Assembly (NCBI RefSeq): GCF_014200755.1
Contig: NZ_JACHCM010000003.1
Coordinates: 186,001 to 250,000 of the forward strand
Source: Rhodanobacter sp. ANJX3
GTDB lineage: Bacteria > Pseudomonadota > Gammaproteobacteria > Xanthomonadales > Rhodanobacteraceae
Reading direction: 5' to 3'
DNA length: 64,000 nt
The position numbers were made by a program, and so were the translations under genes. The notes under the pieces are model-generated. The model ran no database searches and was not told the DNA's origin. It saw only the letters and a list, made by a program, of their open reading frames with translations. This document shows positions 25,310-36,912 of this stretch, piece by piece; the first letter of the stretch is position 1, and each line of letters starts with the position of its first letter.

Positions 25310-27211
25310 TCAGCGCTTGGTTTCGGTCACCAGCCGTTCGGCGAAATCGGTCAGCGACAGGCTGCCCAGATCCTCACCCGAACGGGTACGCACGGCTAGG
25401 GTACCCGTTTCTTTCTCGCGGTCACCGACCACGAGCAAATAAGGCACTTTCTGCATCGTATGTTCGCGGATTTTATAGCCGACCTTCTCATTGCGCAAAT
25501 CGGATTGCACCCGGAAGCCTTTATCGACAAGGGTTTGCGTCACTTCGCGGACATAATCGGCCTGCGCATCGGTGATATTGAGCACTACGGCCTGTACCGG
25601 AGCCAGCCAGGACGGCAGCTGACCGGCATAGTGCTCGATCAAGATGCCGATAAATCGCTCCATCGAACCGACGATGGCCCGGTGCAGCATCACCGGATGC
25701 TTTTTCTGCGAATGCTCGTCGACATACTCGGCGCCAAGGCGCTCGGGCATCATGAAATCGACCTGCATGGTACCGACCTGCCAGGCGCGGCCGATCGAAT
25801 CCTTCATGTGGTATTCGATCTTCGGACCATAGAAAGCGCCCTCGCCCGGCAGCTCTTCCCACTGCACGCCGGCCACCGACAGCGCCGCGCGAAGCGCCGC
25901 TTCGGCACGATCCCACACTTCGTCGGTACCGATGCGCTTGTCCGGGCGCAGCGCAATCTTCAGACCGATGTTCTGAAAGCCGAAGTCGCCGTAGACCTGC
26001 ATGGCCTGCCGATGGAACGCCGTGACCTCGGACTCGATCTGCTCGGGCGTGCAGAAAATATGGCCGTCGTCCTGGGTGAACGCGCGCACGCGCATGATGC
26101 CGTGCAGTGCGCCCGAGGGTTCGTTGCGATGGCAGCCGCCGAACTCACCGTAACGGATCGGCAGCTCGCGGTAGCTGTGCAGGCCGGTGTTGAACACCTG
26201 CACGTGACCGGGGCAGTTCATCGGCTTCAGCGCATAGGTGTGCTTTTCCGACTCGGTGAAAAACATGTTCTCGGCGTAGTTGTCCCAGTGGCCGGACTTT
26301 TTCCATAGCGACACGTCCAGCACCTGCGGACAGCGCACTTCCTGGTAACCGCTGCGCTTGTAGACGTTGCGCATGTGCTGCTCGACCTGCTGCCAGATCG
26401 CCCAGCCGTTGGGATGCCAGAACACCATGCCCGGGCTCTCTTCCTGCTGATGAAACAGGTCGAGCTGCTTGCCGATCTTGCGATGGTCGCGCTTTTCCGC
26501 TTCTTCCAGCTGGAACAGATAGGCCTTCAGGTCCTTGTCGTTGAGCCATGCGGTGCCGTAGATGCGGGTCAGCATCGCGTTGTTGGAGTCGCCGCGCCAA
26601 TATGCGCCAGCTACCTTCATCAGCTTGAACGCGCGCAGCTTGCCGGTATTGGGCACATGCGGGCCACGGCAAAGATCGGTGAACTCGCCCTGGGTATAGA
26701 GCGACAGCGGCTGATCGGCCGGTATGCCTTCGATGATTTCGGCCTTGTATTCCTCGCCAAGGCCGCGGAAAAACGCCACGGCCTCGTCGCGCGTTTTCAC
26801 ATCGCGCGTCACCGGCAGCTGTTCGGCCACGATCTTGGCCATTTCGGCCTCGATCTTCGGCAGATCGTCCGGAGTGAACGGCCGCTCGTAGGCGAAGTCG
26901 TAGAAAAAGCCGTTGTCGATCACCGGACCGATCGTGACCTGCGCGCCGGGATAAAGCCGCTGCACGGCCTGCCCCATCAGATGCGCGGTGGAGTGGCGCA
27001 GGATATCCAGCGCCTCCGGGCTCTTGTCGGTGATGATCTGCAGGCTAGTGTCGTGCTCGATCGGGAAACTGGCGTCGACCAGTTGACCGTCGACTTTGCC
27101 GGCCAACGTCGCCTTGGCCAGACCGGCGCCGATCGAGGCGGCCACGTCCTGCACGGTAACGGGATGACCGAACGGCTTCTTGCTGCCGTCGGGTAGCGTA
27201 ATTTCAATCAT
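25310..27211 (-). CDS. thrS: Threonyl-tRNA synthetase
   Basis: The 633-residue class II synthetase has an N-terminal TGS domain ([19 protein letters not shown]), the editing domain with HxxxH-type HSTAHLMGQ, a catalytic core with the zinc-site Cys of [11 protein letters not shown], motif 2 [17 protein letters not shown], motif 3 [23 protein letters not shown], and a C-terminal anticodon-binding domain. Length matches E. coli ThrRS (642). It heads the thrS-infC-rpmI-rplT operon, 44 bases before infC. Start at 27211 from alignment with the TGS domain. Confidence 0.97.
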   Translation of the reverse strand: MIEITLPDGSKKPFGHPVTVQDVAASIGAGLAKATLAGKVDGQLVDASFPIEHDTSLQIITDKSPEALDILRHSTAHLMGQAVQRLYPGAQVTIGPVIDNGFFYDFAYERPFTPDDLPKIEAEMAKIVAEQLPVTRDVKTRDEAVAFFRGLGEEYKAEIIEGIPADQPLSLYTQGEFTDLCRGPHVPNTGKLRAFKLMKVAGAYWRGDSNNAMLTRIYGTAWLNDKDLKAYLFQLEEAEKRDHRKIGKQLDLFHQQEESPGMVFWHPNGWAIWQQVEQHMRNVYKRSGYQEVRCPQVLDVSLWKKSGHWDNYAENMFFTESEKHTYALKPMNCPGHVQVFNTGLHSYRELPIRYGEFGGCHRNEPSGALHGIMRVRAFTQDDGHIFCTPEQIESEVTAFHRQAMQVYGDFGFQNIGLKIALRPDKRIGTDEVWDRAEAALRAALSVAGVQWEELPGEGAFYGPKIEYHMKDSIGRAWQVGTMQVDFMMPERLGAEYVDEHSQKKHPVMLHRAIVGSMERFIGILIEHYAGQLPSWLAPVQAVVLNITDAQADYVREVTQTLVDKGFRVQSDLRNEKVGYKIREHTMQKVPYLLVVGDREKETGTLAVRTRSGEDLGSLSLTDFAERLVTETKR

Positions 27212-27475
27212 GGAGAAACCCTGGACGTTCGCGCCGGTGGCGCACGTTGATGAAGTGTTGGGCTGCAGGTCTTTGGCCACGCCTGCGGGTATCGGACATA
27301 AAAGCTAAGGGCGCTGCGCCCCTGCTTTCGAAACAAGGCGAGCAGAATCAGCAGTGGTAGCGGGTAGTTGCCATGTCGCACGCTCGGCCGGCGCGATGCG
27401 CGGGCCACCTTGTCGGTCAGTTGTCTAAGCCTCAGTTTAGCGCAGTTCGTCGCCGAACCGACTGCGCCGCCGCCC

Positions 27476-27925
27476 TCAAAACGGCTTGGCGATGGCCAGG
27501 TAAAGCACGCCGAGCAGCAATAGCACCGGCAGCTCGTTGGTCCAGCGCAGGGCCTTTGGAGACGGCAGCGAACCGCCAGCCGCGGCACGCTTGAGCATGC
27601 GCCCGCAGAAAATGAAATAGATCAGCAGCAGAATCACCAAGGTGACCTTGGCATCGATCCAGTGCATCGGACCGACCACGTTCGGCAACGCCGCCGGAAA
27701 CACCCTCCAGCCCTGCCACAGTGCCAGGCCGAGTACAAACGCCAACCCGAACATAATGTGGCCGAAGCGATACAGCCGACGTCCCATCAGCTGCAGGCGC
27801 GCCTGCACCGGCGGCTGACCCGCCGTCTCGGCCATGTTCACCAGAATCCGCGGCAGGTAGAAAACCGCCGCCATCCACGCGACCACAAAGAGCACGTGCA
27901 GCGTCTCGACAAGCGGGTAAGTCAT
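27476..27925 (-). CDS. CopD/HemJ-like integral membrane protein
   Basis: The 149-residue protein has four membrane helices. The first contains LHVLFVVAWMAAVFYLPRILV, which closely follows the HemJ-type pattern of a His and a WM..LFYLPR motif, and a later WIDAKVTLVILLLIYF helix also fits. HemJ is an oxygen-independent protoporphyrinogen oxidase. The family also overlaps annotations as CopD. The start at 27925 was preferred because it begins just before helix 1. It follows glnD on the minus strand, with no heme genes nearby. Confidence 0.7.
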   Translation of the reverse strand: MTYPLVETLHVLFVVAWMAAVFYLPRILVNMAETAGQPPVQARLQLMGRRLYRFGHIMFGLAFVLGLALWQGWRVFPAALPNVVGPMHWIDAKVTLVILLLIYFIFCGRMLKRAAAGGSLPSPKALRWTNELPVLLLLGVLYLAIAKPF

Positions 27926-28036
27926 GGCGAAGTCGACCCTGATCGCTGCGAAGCGCAGCAGCGGCGATGATAGCGCGGACATCGCCCCTTTCCATCGCGC
28001 GGGCCGCGGCGCCATCGCCGCAGCAGGATCGGCAGA

Positions 28037-30748
28037 CTAATTCCGAACCGGCCCGATGCTCGACATCAGCGCCTGCATCAGCTGCTCCTGCTGCAACACG
28101 GAGAGTGGTGCGTTGTGCCGGTCGGTAATCTGAAAGAAATCCTCGACCCGCTCGCCGAACGTGGCGATGCGCGCGTCGTGCACACGCACTCCGGTGGCGA
28201 GCATCACCTGCGCGACCGCGGCCAGAATGCCCGGGCGATCGGTGCCGACCAGAGCGAGCTGAGTGCGGTCGCCGGCCGCGTGAAAGGTGATCCGCGGCGG
28301 CGTCTGGAAATGCTTCTGATGACGCGTCATGTTGCGTCTGCAAGGCTGCATGCCGGTGGGGCGCTCCAGCTCACCCTGCAGCCGCTGCTGCAGCTCCTGC
28401 GCCCGCGTGGCGCTCGCCGGCTGTTGGGTATCGGCCTCAAGCAGCAGAAAGGTATCCAGCGCCATGCCGGTCGGCGAACTGAGAATGCGCGACTCCATCA
28501 CTGAAAAGCGCAGCCGATCGAGCACCGCGGTCACCGTGGCAAAAAGGCCGTCGCGATCGGGTGTGTAGACAAAAAGCTCGGTGCTGCCGCGGACCGAGAA
28601 AGGCTGTACCGCGACCAGCGGCACCTTGCCCTTCGCGGCCAGGATCGCCCGCGTCTGCCAGGCGATCTGTTCCGGGCGATGGCGCATGAAACTCAGCGGC
28701 GGAAAATCGGCCCACACTCGAACCACGTCGGCTTCGGCGAAACCATCATTCATCAGCAGCGCCAGCGCGTGTTCGGAACATTCGCGCACGCGCTCGGTCG
28801 CATCGCGCGGCAGGTTGACGTCGCTGCGCAGCGCGTAGCGCGTCGCGGTGTACAGATCGGACAGCAGCCGATCTTTCCATGCGTTCCACAGGCGCGGGCT
28901 GGTGCCGATGATGTCGGCGATGGTCAGCAGATAAAGCTGGCCGAGGCGCTCGCGATCGCCGACGAGATCGGCAAAGCGCTGCACGACATCGGGGTCGGTA
29001 ATGTCCTGACGCTGCGCGGTGGTGCTCATCAGCAGATGCCAGCGCACCAGCCACGCGACACGGTCGATATCGGCGCGAGGCAAGCCCAGCTGTGCGCAGA
29101 ACGTGCGCGCATCGTCCTCGCCCAGCACGGAATGATCGCCCCCCCGCCCCTTGGCGATGTCGTGGAACAGCGCCGCCAGCAGCAGTATTTCCGGCTTCGG
29201 CAGCGTGCCCCAGATCTGGCATGCGACGGGAAATTCGGCGAGCGCCGACGGCTCGGCAAAACGCGCCACATTGTGCAGCACGCGCAGGGTGTGTTCGTCG
29301 ACCGTGTACACGTGAAACAGGTCGTACTGCATGCGGCCGAAGACCTTGCCGAATGCCGGCAGAATCGCCGCCAGCAGACCGTGCCGATTCATGCTCCATA
29401 GCGCGTTGACCGCGGGCGCACCGCGGCGAAGCAGATGCAGAAACGCGTCCAGCACGCCGCGATCGGTCGACAGCGTTTCGCCGTGCGCGGCGGTGGCCTG
29501 ATGGATGCGGCGCATGGTGTCGGCGGTAAAACCGATTACGCCCGGCTGATCGAGCCGCGCAATGAACACATCGACCAGCGCCGCCGGTCGCTGCAGGAAA
29601 AGTTCGGGATCGCGCGCGGCCAGCCGCTTGCCGAACCGCACGAAATCCGCGCCCGCCGGCTGTGCCGCCGAAGGCGTCTCGAGCATTTCCTCGAAGCGCT
29701 CGGCCACCTGCACCCCGAGCCGCTCGATCTGCGTGGCGGCGCGGTAATAGCCCTGCATGAACTGTTCGACGCCGAGATTCTTTTCGTGCTCGTCCTCGAA
29801 GCCCAGCCGCGTCGCCAGACCGCGCTGATAGTCGAACAGCAATCGCTCCTCGGCGCGGCCGGCTTCCAGATGCAACGCGTACCGGTAGCGCTGCAGCGTG
29901 GCTTCGGATTCCTCAAGCGCCAGCTGCTCGGCCGAGTCGAGCAAGCCCTCGGTCACCAGATCGGCAAAACCGTTGGCGTGCGCCAGCCGGCGGCCCAGCC
30001 AGCGCAGCGCGTCCAGCGTGCGCAGACCGCCCGGCCCGTCCTTGATGTTCGGTTCGAGGTTATGCGCGGTGTCGTCGTAGCGGGCGTGGCGCGCATCGCG
30101 TTCGGCCAGCCGCGCCGCCAGATATTTCGCCGGCGGCCACCGCGCAGGGTCGTCGATGATGCCGCGCAGCTGCTCGGCCAGTGCCGGATCGCCGGCCAGC
30201 CGGCGCGCATCCAGCAGGCTGGTGAACACGCTGACATCTTGCGACGCCAGCTGGCGGCACTGGGGCACATCGCGCACGGCGTGACCGACTTTCAGACCCA
30301 CGTCCCACAGGGTGGCGAAAAACTGCTCCAGCGCGCGCAGTCGCGCCGGCGCCGGCGCCTCGACGAGGGCCAGCAGGTCGACGTCCGAATAGGGGAAAAG
30401 CAGGCCGCGGCCATAGCCGCCGACGGCGAAAAGCGCTGCACCACTGACGTCGCCCAGACAGGCCATCCATACGTGCGCCACCACCCGCTCGACCGACTCG
30501 CTGCGGCGGCGTGCCAGTACGGCGGCATCGCCACCGTTGCGAAAGGCCGTGGCAAGGCTGCGGTTGACGTCACCCAGCAGCTGCCGCAGCGCCAGCCGCG
30601 CCTCGGCCGACACGCCCGAGCGTGGCACCGCCACCGGCAGGCGTGGCAGCGGCGGCAGTGCGGCAAGACTGGGGATCGACGACATGATCTTAAGCGTGGC
30701 TCCGTGAGAACGTGACGACTCGGGCGCGGCGGTGGGCCGAAGAATCAT
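28037..30748 (-). CDS. glnD: Bifunctional uridylyltransferase/uridylyl-removing enzyme
   Basis: GlnD adds or removes UMP on PII proteins in response to glutamine. The roughly 900-residue protein has a nucleotidyltransferase domain (GGYGRGLLFPYSDVDLL), a GlnD-linker, an HD domain with LFHDIAKGRGGDHS, and two C-terminal ACT domains (FVYTPDRDGLFATVTAVLDR and ALVGTDRPGILAAVAQVM). The start is uncertain: an ATG at 30685 gives a protein 21 residues shorter, and neither start has a strong Shine-Dalgarno. It is 69 bases after map. Confidence 0.95.
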   Translation of the reverse strand: MILRPTAAPESSRSHGATLKIMSSIPSLAALPPLPRLPVAVPRSGVSAEARLALRQLLGDVNRSLATAFRNGGDAAVLARRRSESVERVVAHVWMACLGDVSGAALFAVGGYGRGLLFPYSDVDLLALVEAPAPARLRALEQFFATLWDVGLKVGHAVRDVPQCRQLASQDVSVFTSLLDARRLAGDPALAEQLRGIIDDPARWPPAKYLAARLAERDARHARYDDTAHNLEPNIKDGPGGLRTLDALRWLGRRLAHANGFADLVTEGLLDSAEQLALEESEATLQRYRYALHLEAGRAEERLLFDYQRGLATRLGFEDEHEKNLGVEQFMQGYYRAATQIERLGVQVAERFEEMLETPSAAQPAGADFVRFGKRLAARDPELFLQRPAALVDVFIARLDQPGVIGFTADTMRRIHQATAAHGETLSTDRGVLDAFLHLLRRGAPAVNALWSMNRHGLLAAILPAFGKVFGRMQYDLFHVYTVDEHTLRVLHNVARFAEPSALAEFPVACQIWGTLPKPEILLLAALFHDIAKGRGGDHSVLGEDDARTFCAQLGLPRADIDRVAWLVRWHLLMSTTAQRQDITDPDVVQRFADLVGDRERLGQLYLLTIADIIGTSPRLWNAWKDRLLSDLYTATRYALRSDVNLPRDATERVRECSEHALALLMNDGFAEADVVRVWADFPPLSFMRHRPEQIAWQTRAILAAKGKVPLVAVQPFSVRGSTELFVYTPDRDGLFATVTAVLDRLRFSVMESRILSSPTGMALDTFLLLEADTQQPASATRAQELQQRLQGELERPTGMQPCRRNMTRHQKHFQTPPRITFHAAGDRTQLALVGTDRPGILAAVAQVMLATGVRVHDARIATFGERVEDFFQITDRHNAPLSVLQQEQLMQALMSSIGPVRN

Positions 30749-30817
30749 CTCGACGAATCATCTCAGCCGAGCAGCATCCGCGGCGCCTTATTCGACGCCG
30801 CGATTCAGCCATGCGGG

Positions 30818-31582
30818 TCAGGCGTCGGGCCACGCCGTGAGGATTTCGTAACCGTCATCGGTCACCGCGATAGTGTGCTCCCACTGCGCCGACAGCGAGT
30901 GGTCCTTGGTCACGACAGTCCAGCCGTCCGGCAGCTGCCGGGTCTGCGGCTTGCCGGCGTTGATCATCGGCTCGATGGTGAAGGTCATGCCCTTTTTCAG
31001 TTCGACGCCCGCACCCGGCTTGCCGTAATGCAGTACCTGCGGCTCGTCGTGGTAGACCTTGCCGATGCCGTGGCCGCAGTACTCGCGCACCACGCTGAAG
31101 CCGGCCGCCTCGGCGTGCTGCTGAATCGCGTGACCGACGTCGCCCAGCGTGGCGCCCGGACGCACGGCCCTGATGCCGTTCATCATCGCCTCGAAGGTAG
31201 TGTCGACCAGCCGCTTGGCCAGCACCGACGGCGTGCCGACGAAATACATGCGGCTGGTGTCGCCGTGCCAGCCGTCCTTGATCACGGTGACATCCAGATT
31301 GACGATGTCGCCATCCTTCAGCACCTTGCCCTCGTTCGGGATACCGTGACAGATCACGTGGTTGACCGAGGCGCACAGGGTTTTGGGGAAACCGTGATAG
31401 CCGACGTTGGCCGGAATCGCCTGCTGCACGTTGACGATGTAGTCGTGTGCTAGGCGATTCAGCTCTTCGGTGGTCACACCGGGCTTGACGTGGTCCTTGA
31501 GCATGGCGAGCACATCGGCGGCCAGTTTGCCGGCGACGCGCATGCCTTCGAGGTCTTCGGGGGATTTCAGAGTAATAGCCAT
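30818..31582 (-). CDS. map: Type I methionine aminopeptidase
   Basis: Map removes the initiator methionine from nascent proteins. The 254-residue protein has the pita-bread fold pattern and five metal ligands: Asp in VNLDVTVIKDGWHGDTSR (two), His in CGHGIGKVYHDEP, Glu in FTIEPMINAGKP and Glu in QWEHTIAVT. Length is close to E. coli Map (264). It is divergent from rpsB, a widespread arrangement, and leads the map-glnD unit. Confidence 0.97.
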   Translation of the reverse strand: MAITLKSPEDLEGMRVAGKLAADVLAMLKDHVKPGVTTEELNRLAHDYIVNVQQAIPANVGYHGFPKTLCASVNHVICHGIPNEGKVLKDGDIVNLDVTVIKDGWHGDTSRMYFVGTPSVLAKRLVDTTFEAMMNGIRAVRPGATLGDVGHAIQQHAEAAGFSVVREYCGHGIGKVYHDEPQVLHYGKPGAGVELKKGMTFTIEPMINAGKPQTRQLPDGWTVVTKDHSLSAQWEHTIAVTDDGYEILTAWPDA

Positions 31583-31639
31583 AAGTCCTGCCTAAATGGC
31601 GGCGCAGGTCGGTCGGTTCAACTGAGAATCCGCCGCAAC

Positions 31640-31669
31640 TTGCCGCGCTGCCGGAGCACCGGCTACAAT
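31640..31669 (+). promoter_or_regulatory. Probable rpsB promoter
   Basis: TTGCCG (31640-31645) and TACAAT (31664-31669) are separated by 18 bases and point towards rpsB. This gives a leader of about 230 nt. Long rpsB leaders are known sites for S2 feedback control, but I could not identify the specific structure. Confidence 0.5.
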
Positions 31670-31906
31670 TCGGGAGTTTTGCTGACCTGATGCGGCCGGT
31701 TTCACCGGTGCGTACAGCGCAAAGCGTCCCGGGATTGTAACCGTCAAGCGGTCCAATACCCAACCAAACGCCACACACGTATCGGCACCGCCTTCGGGGT
31801 GCTGCGCTCGATCCCATCATTTAATGGGACGTTCGCGGTCGAAGTCGGGGGTACGTGGAGGTCCCAACCCCCAGACCTTATAAAGGTCCATGCAAGGAGT
31901 TTCACC

Positions 31907-32782
<876 letters not shown>

Positions 32783-32886
32783 GCCGGTGCAGCGACGGCC
32801 TCTGGCCGTCGTCTCGCCCTGAGACATCAACGCCGCTGCGGGCAACCGCCGCGGCGTATCCAATCCAAAGCTTTGGAGAAATACCC

Positions 32887-33768
32887 ATGAGCAACATTTC
32901 CGCCCAGCTGGTCAAGGAACTGCGCGAGCGTTCCGGCGCCGGCATGATGGAATGCAAGAAGGCCCTCGTCGAAAACAACGGCGATATCGAGACCGCGATG
33001 GAGTGGCTGCGCAAGTCCGGCCTGTCCAAGGCCGACAAGAAGGCCAGCCGCGTGGCCGCCGAAGGCCGCATCGTGGCCGCCCAGGCCGGCAAGACTGCCG
33101 TGCTGGTCGAAGTCAACTGCGAGACCGATTTCGTCGGCAAAGACGCCAGCTTCCTGAAGTTCACCGACACCGTCGCCGATATCGCGCTGAAGTCGGGCGC
33201 GACTGACGTAGACGCGCTGAAGGCCGCCGCTTACCCGGATGCCGGCAACGTCGAAGAAGCCGCCAAGGCCCTGATCGCCAAGATCGGCGAGAAGATCGAC
33301 GTGCGCCGCATGGCCCGCGTCGAGAGCGATGGCGTGATCGGCAGCTACATCCACGGCGGCCGCATCGGCGTGCTGGTCTCGCTCAAGGGCGGCTCCGAGG
33401 AGCTGGCCAAGGGCATCGCGATGCACGTCGCCGCCATGAACCCGGCGCACATCCGCGCCGAGGACGTGCCGGCCGATTTCGTCGCCAAGGAAAAAGAGAT
33501 CGCGCTGAGCCAGATGACCGAGAAGGACAAGGCCAAGCCGGCCGAAATCCTCGAGAAGATCATCGCCGGCAAGATCAACAAGATCGTCTCCGAAGTCACC
33601 CTGCTGGGCCAGCCGTATGTGCTGGACACCAATACCACGGTGGCCGAGGCGCTGAAGAAGGAAGGCGCAGACGTGGTCACCGTCGTGCGTCTGGCCGTCG
33701 GCGAAGGCATCGAGAAAGTGGAAGAGGATTTCCACGCCGAAGTGATGAAGCAGGCCGGCCTGGCCTGA
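32887..33768 (+). CDS. tsf: Elongation factor Ts
   Basis: EF-Ts exchanges GDP on EF-Tu. The 293-residue protein starts with the UBA-like domain [24 protein letters not shown] and includes the TDFV motif (CETDFVGKD) that contacts EF-Tu. Length is near E. coli EF-Ts (283). It follows rpsB by 104 bases and is followed by a strong terminator. Confidence 0.97.
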   Translation: MSNISAQLVKELRERSGAGMMECKKALVENNGDIETAMEWLRKSGLSKADKKASRVAAEGRIVAAQAGKTAVLVEVNCETDFVGKDASFLKFTDTVADIALKSGATDVDALKAAAYPDAGNVEEAAKALIAKIGEKIDVRRMARVESDGVIGSYIHGGRIGVLVSLKGGSEELAKGIAMHVAAMNPAHIRAEDVPADFVAKEKEIALSQMTEKDKAKPAEILEKIIAGKINKIVSEVTLLGQPYVLDTNTTVAEALKKEGADVVTVVRLAVGEGIEKVEEDFHAEVMKQAGLA

Positions 33769-33787
33769 GTCAGCGCCGTAAACAAGC

Positions 33788-33818
33788 AAAAAAAGCCGCG
33801 GCAAACCGCGGCTTTTTT
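33788..33818 (+). terminator. Intrinsic terminator after tsf
   Basis: GCCGCGG (33795-33801), CAAA loop and CCGCGGC (33806-33812) followed by six T residues. It is 20 bases after the tsf stop and separates rpsB-tsf from pyrH. Confidence 0.92.
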
Positions 33819-33937
33819 GTATCTGCGCATCGCCGGAAAAACCCGCATACATGCCGCGCGACGCGGCGAAACCTCTCCCCGTCATTGACGACAGCCGTTA
33901 CACTGCCGCTGTTTTGCCACACAAACCCGGAGACCCC

Positions 33938-34660
33938 ATGAGCACCCCGCTGAATTACGGCCGCATTCTGCTCAAACTTTCCGGTGAAGCCCTGATGGGC
34001 CAGGGCGATTACGGCATCGACCCCAAGGTAATCGGCCGGCTGGCCGACGAAATCATCGAGGTCCAACGCGCTGGCGCCGAGATCGGCGTCGTCATCGGCG
34101 GCGGCAATATCTTTCGCGGCGCCGGACTGGCGGCTGCGGGCATGGACCGCGTGACCGGCGACCACATGGGCATGCTGGCCACGGTGATGAACGCACTGGC
34201 GATGCAGGACGCGATCGAAAAGCGCAACGGCTTTGCCCGCGTGATGAGTGCCATTCAGATCCACGACGTCAGCGAGGATTTCGTGCGCCGCCGTGCGATC
34301 CGCCATCTCGAAAAGGGCCGCATCGTGCTGTTCGCTGCCGGCATCGGCAATCCGTTCTTCACCACCGACTCCGCCGCGGCACTGCGCGCGGTCGAAATCG
34401 GCGCCGACCTGCTGCTGAAAGCCACCAAGGTCGACGGCGTCTACACCGCCGACCCGGCCAAGCACAGCGACGCGGTGCGCTACGACCGCCTCGACTACGA
34501 CGAGGTGATCGAGCGCAAGCTGGCGGTGATGGATACCGCCGCCATCGCGCTGTGCCGCGACCACGACATGCCGCTGCGCATCTACGACATGACCGTGCCG
34601 GGCAACCTCATGCGCATCATGCACGGCGAGCCGATCGGTACCCTGGTCGACGGCGGCTGA
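33938..34660 (+). CDS. pyrH: UMP kinase
   Basis: PyrH makes UDP from UMP and ATP. The 240-residue amino-acid kinase fold protein shows [13 protein letters not shown] at the N-terminus, [12 protein letters not shown], the UMP site around [16 protein letters not shown], and [12 protein letters not shown]. Length equals that of E. coli PyrH (241). The ATG at 33938 follows GGAG. It begins the long plus-strand run pyrH-frr-uppS-cdsA-dxr. Confidence 0.97.
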   Translation: MSTPLNYGRILLKLSGEALMGQGDYGIDPKVIGRLADEIIEVQRAGAEIGVVIGGGNIFRGAGLAAAGMDRVTGDHMGMLATVMNALAMQDAIEKRNGFARVMSAIQIHDVSEDFVRRRAIRHLEKGRIVLFAAGIGNPFFTTDSAAALRAVEIGADLLLKATKVDGVYTADPAKHSDAVRYDRLDYDEVIERKLAVMDTAAIALCRDHDMPLRIYDMTVPGNLMRIMHGEPIGTLVDGG

Positions 34661-34750
34661 ACCGCCCGCCGGAGCGCGTTTATCGCTCACAGCTCGCCGT
34701 AACCCGGCTGCTATAATCATCTGCTAGCCAGATTCATCGGGAAACGTTTC

Positions 34751-35308
34751 ATGATCAACGATATCAAGACCGACGCCCAGACCCGCATGGGCAAAAGCAT
34801 CGAGTCACTCAAGCACGACCTCACCCGCATCCGCACCGGCCGCGCCAGCACCGCGCTGGTCGATAACATCAAGGTGTCCTACTACGGCGCCGACATGCCG
34901 CTGACCCAGGTCGCCTCGGTTTCGCTGGCCGACGCGCGCACGATCATCATCACGCCGTGGGAAAAGCCGATGGTGGCGCCGATCGAAAAAGCGCTGATGG
35001 CTTCCGATATCGGCGTCACGCCGACCACCGCCGGCACCGTGATCCGCCTCAACATGCCGCCGCTGACCGAAGAGCGCCGCCGCGAGCTGGCCAAGCATGT
35101 GGGCCACGAGGGCGAGAACGCGAAGATCGCTATCCGCAACGTGCGCCGTGACGCACTTCAGCAGATCAAGGACCTGCTGAAGGAAAAGCTGATCACCGAG
35201 GACGACGAGCGCCGCGTCGATGACGAAATTCAAAAGCTCACCGACCGCGCCGTGAAAGATGTGGACGCCGTGGTCAAGGCCAAGGAAGAGGAGCTGATGG
35301 CGCTCTGA
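34751..35308 (+). CDS. frr: Ribosome recycling factor
   Basis: RRF splits post-termination ribosomes with EF-G. The 185-residue protein matches the usual length and shows the conserved SLKHDLTRIRTGRASTALVD and PPLTEERRRELAKHV stretches plus the long C-terminal helix. A TATAAT hexamer at 34712-34717, 34 bases upstream, may give an extra promoter in the pyrH-frr gap. uppS follows 18 bases later. Confidence 0.97.
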   Translation: MINDIKTDAQTRMGKSIESLKHDLTRIRTGRASTALVDNIKVSYYGADMPLTQVASVSLADARTIIITPWEKPMVAPIEKALMASDIGVTPTTAGTVIRLNMPPLTEERRRELAKHVGHEGENAKIAIRNVRRDALQQIKDLLKEKLITEDDERRVDDEIQKLTDRAVKDVDAVVKAKEEELMAL

Positions 35309-35325
35309 GCGCCATCGCCCTTTGC

Positions 35326-36066
35326 ATGTCCGGCGCCGAAGCCGCTCGGGTTCCGCGCCATATCGCCATCGTGATGGATGGCAACGGCCGCTGGGCGAAG
35401 GCGCGCCATCGTCCGCGCAGCTTCGGCCACAACGCCGGCCGCAAGGCGGTGCGTGAAGCGATCGAATCGTGCATGCGCGAAGGCGTGCAGGCGCTGACCG
35501 TATTCGCCTTCTCCAGCGAGAACTGGCAGCGCCCGCCCGAAGAAGTGATGGCGCTGATGAGTCTGTTCGTGCGGGCGCTGGACAAGGAAGTGGACGAGCT
35601 GCACAGCAACGGTGTGCGCCTGCGCTTTGTCGGTGACTTGAGCGCGTTCGAGGAACCGCTGCGAGATCGCATGCACGCCTCGATGGCGCGCACCGCCGGC
35701 AACGACAAGCTGCACGTCAGCATCGCGGTGAACTATGGCGGCCGCTGGGATATCGTGCAGGCGGCGCGGCAGGCGGCCGACGCGGTCAAGCGCGGGGATC
35801 TACGTTCGGACCAGATTGACGAGACGACGCTGGGCCAGTGGATGACGCTGTCCGAACTGCCGCCGCTGGATCTTTTTATCCGCACCGGCGGCGAAACCCG
35901 CATCAGCAATTTCCTGCTGTGGCAGGCTGCATACGCCGAACTGTATTTTACCGACGTGCTCTGGCCCGATTTCGATCGGGACTGCCTGCGTCTCGCCATC
36001 GACGACTACGCCCGCCGCGAGCGCCGTTACGGCCGCACCGGTGAGCAGGTCGCTGCCGTCAACTAA
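35326..36066 (+). CDS. uppS: Isoprenyl transferase (undecaprenyl diphosphate synthase)
   Basis: UppS condenses FPP with eight IPP units to make the C55 carrier for peptidoglycan and O-antigen. The 246-residue cis-prenyltransferase has IAIVMDGNGRWAKARHRPRSFGHNAG with the catalytic Asp, FAFSSENWQRP, and LFIRTGGETRISNFLLWQAAYAELYF. Length matches the family (about 250). It sits between frr and cdsA as in E. coli. Confidence 0.97.
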   Translation: MSGAEAARVPRHIAIVMDGNGRWAKARHRPRSFGHNAGRKAVREAIESCMREGVQALTVFAFSSENWQRPPEEVMALMSLFVRALDKEVDELHSNGVRLRFVGDLSAFEEPLRDRMHASMARTAGNDKLHVSIAVNYGGRWDIVQAARQAADAVKRGDLRSDQIDETTLGQWMTLSELPPLDLFIRTGGETRISNFLLWQAAYAELYFTDVLWPDFDRDCLRLAIDDYARRERRYGRTGEQVAAVN

Positions 36067-36074
36067 GGATTCCG

Positions 36075-36911
36075 ATGCTGCTACAGCGCGCCATCACCGC
36101 CGCGATACTCGCCCCGCTGGTGATTTTCGTCATTCTGTTTGCGTCGACAGCGGTGTTTGCCGCGATCGCGGCGGCGGCGTTTCTTGCCGCGCTGTGGGAG
36201 TGGGCGCGCTTGAGCGGACTGAAAAGCGTCGCGCTGCAGGCGGCGTGGTTGATCGTGTCGGCGGCGGTGTTCGTGTTGCTGTGGATGGCGCGCTTTACCC
36301 TCGTCGCACCGGCCGTGATTGGACTCGGCGTGCTCTGGTGGCTGGTCGCCTGTATCTGGCTGCGTCACTTCGCTTACGGCGCCGCACCGACCCTGGAAAA
36401 CCGCGCACTGAAGCTGCTCGCCGGCGCGTTCGTGATTTTCCCCGCGTGGGTCGCGGCGATCACCATCCACGCCGGCCGGCCGCACGGCCACGGCCTGGCC
36501 CTGCTCTCGCTGGTGATTGTCTGGGCCGCCGATATCGGCGCCTATTTCAGCGGCCGCACGTTCGGCAAGCGCAAACTCGCCCCGCAGATCAGCCCCGGCA
36601 AGACCTGGGCCGGTGCCTATGGCGCGCTGGCGGCTGGCGTCGTAGTCATGGCGCTGGGCGGCTGGTGGCTGCTCGATATGCGCGGCGGACAGCTGATCGG
36701 ACTGGCCGTGCTGGCCGCTGTCACCGTCGGTGCATCCATCGTCGGCGACCTGATCGAAAGCCTGATGAAGCGCCACGCGCAGGTGAAAGATTCGGGCACC
36801 ATGATTCCTGGACATGGCGGCATGATGGATCGCCTGGACAGCGTGTTTGCCGCGCTGCCGGTGTTCGCTGCCGGCATGCTGCTGCTGAACCTGTTCATGG
36901 CGGCTGGATGA
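36075..36911 (+). CDS. cdsA: Phosphatidate cytidylyltransferase
   Basis: CdsA makes CDP-diacylglycerol at the inner membrane. The 278-residue protein has about eight membrane helices and the C-terminal CTP-transferase signature: [33 protein letters not shown]. It begins eight bases after uppS and ends one base before dxr, so the three are co-translated. Confidence 0.96.
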   Translation: MLLQRAITAAILAPLVIFVILFASTAVFAAIAAAAFLAALWEWARLSGLKSVALQAAWLIVSAAVFVLLWMARFTLVAPAVIGLGVLWWLVACIWLRHFAYGAAPTLENRALKLLAGAFVIFPAWVAAITIHAGRPHGHGLALLSLVIVWAADIGAYFSGRTFGKRKLAPQISPGKTWAGAYGALAAGVVVMALGGWWLLDMRGGQLIGLAVLAAVTVGASIVGDLIESLMKRHAQVKDSGTMIPGHGGMMDRLDSVFAALPVFAAGMLLLNLFMAAG

Positions 36912-36912
36912 C

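Noticed and set aside
27360-27400. Possible thrS leader peptide Met-Ala-Thr-Thr-Arg-Tyr-His-Cys on the minus strand
   Set aside because: Only two Thr codons, no convincing Shine-Dalgarno and no clear terminator/antiterminator pair.
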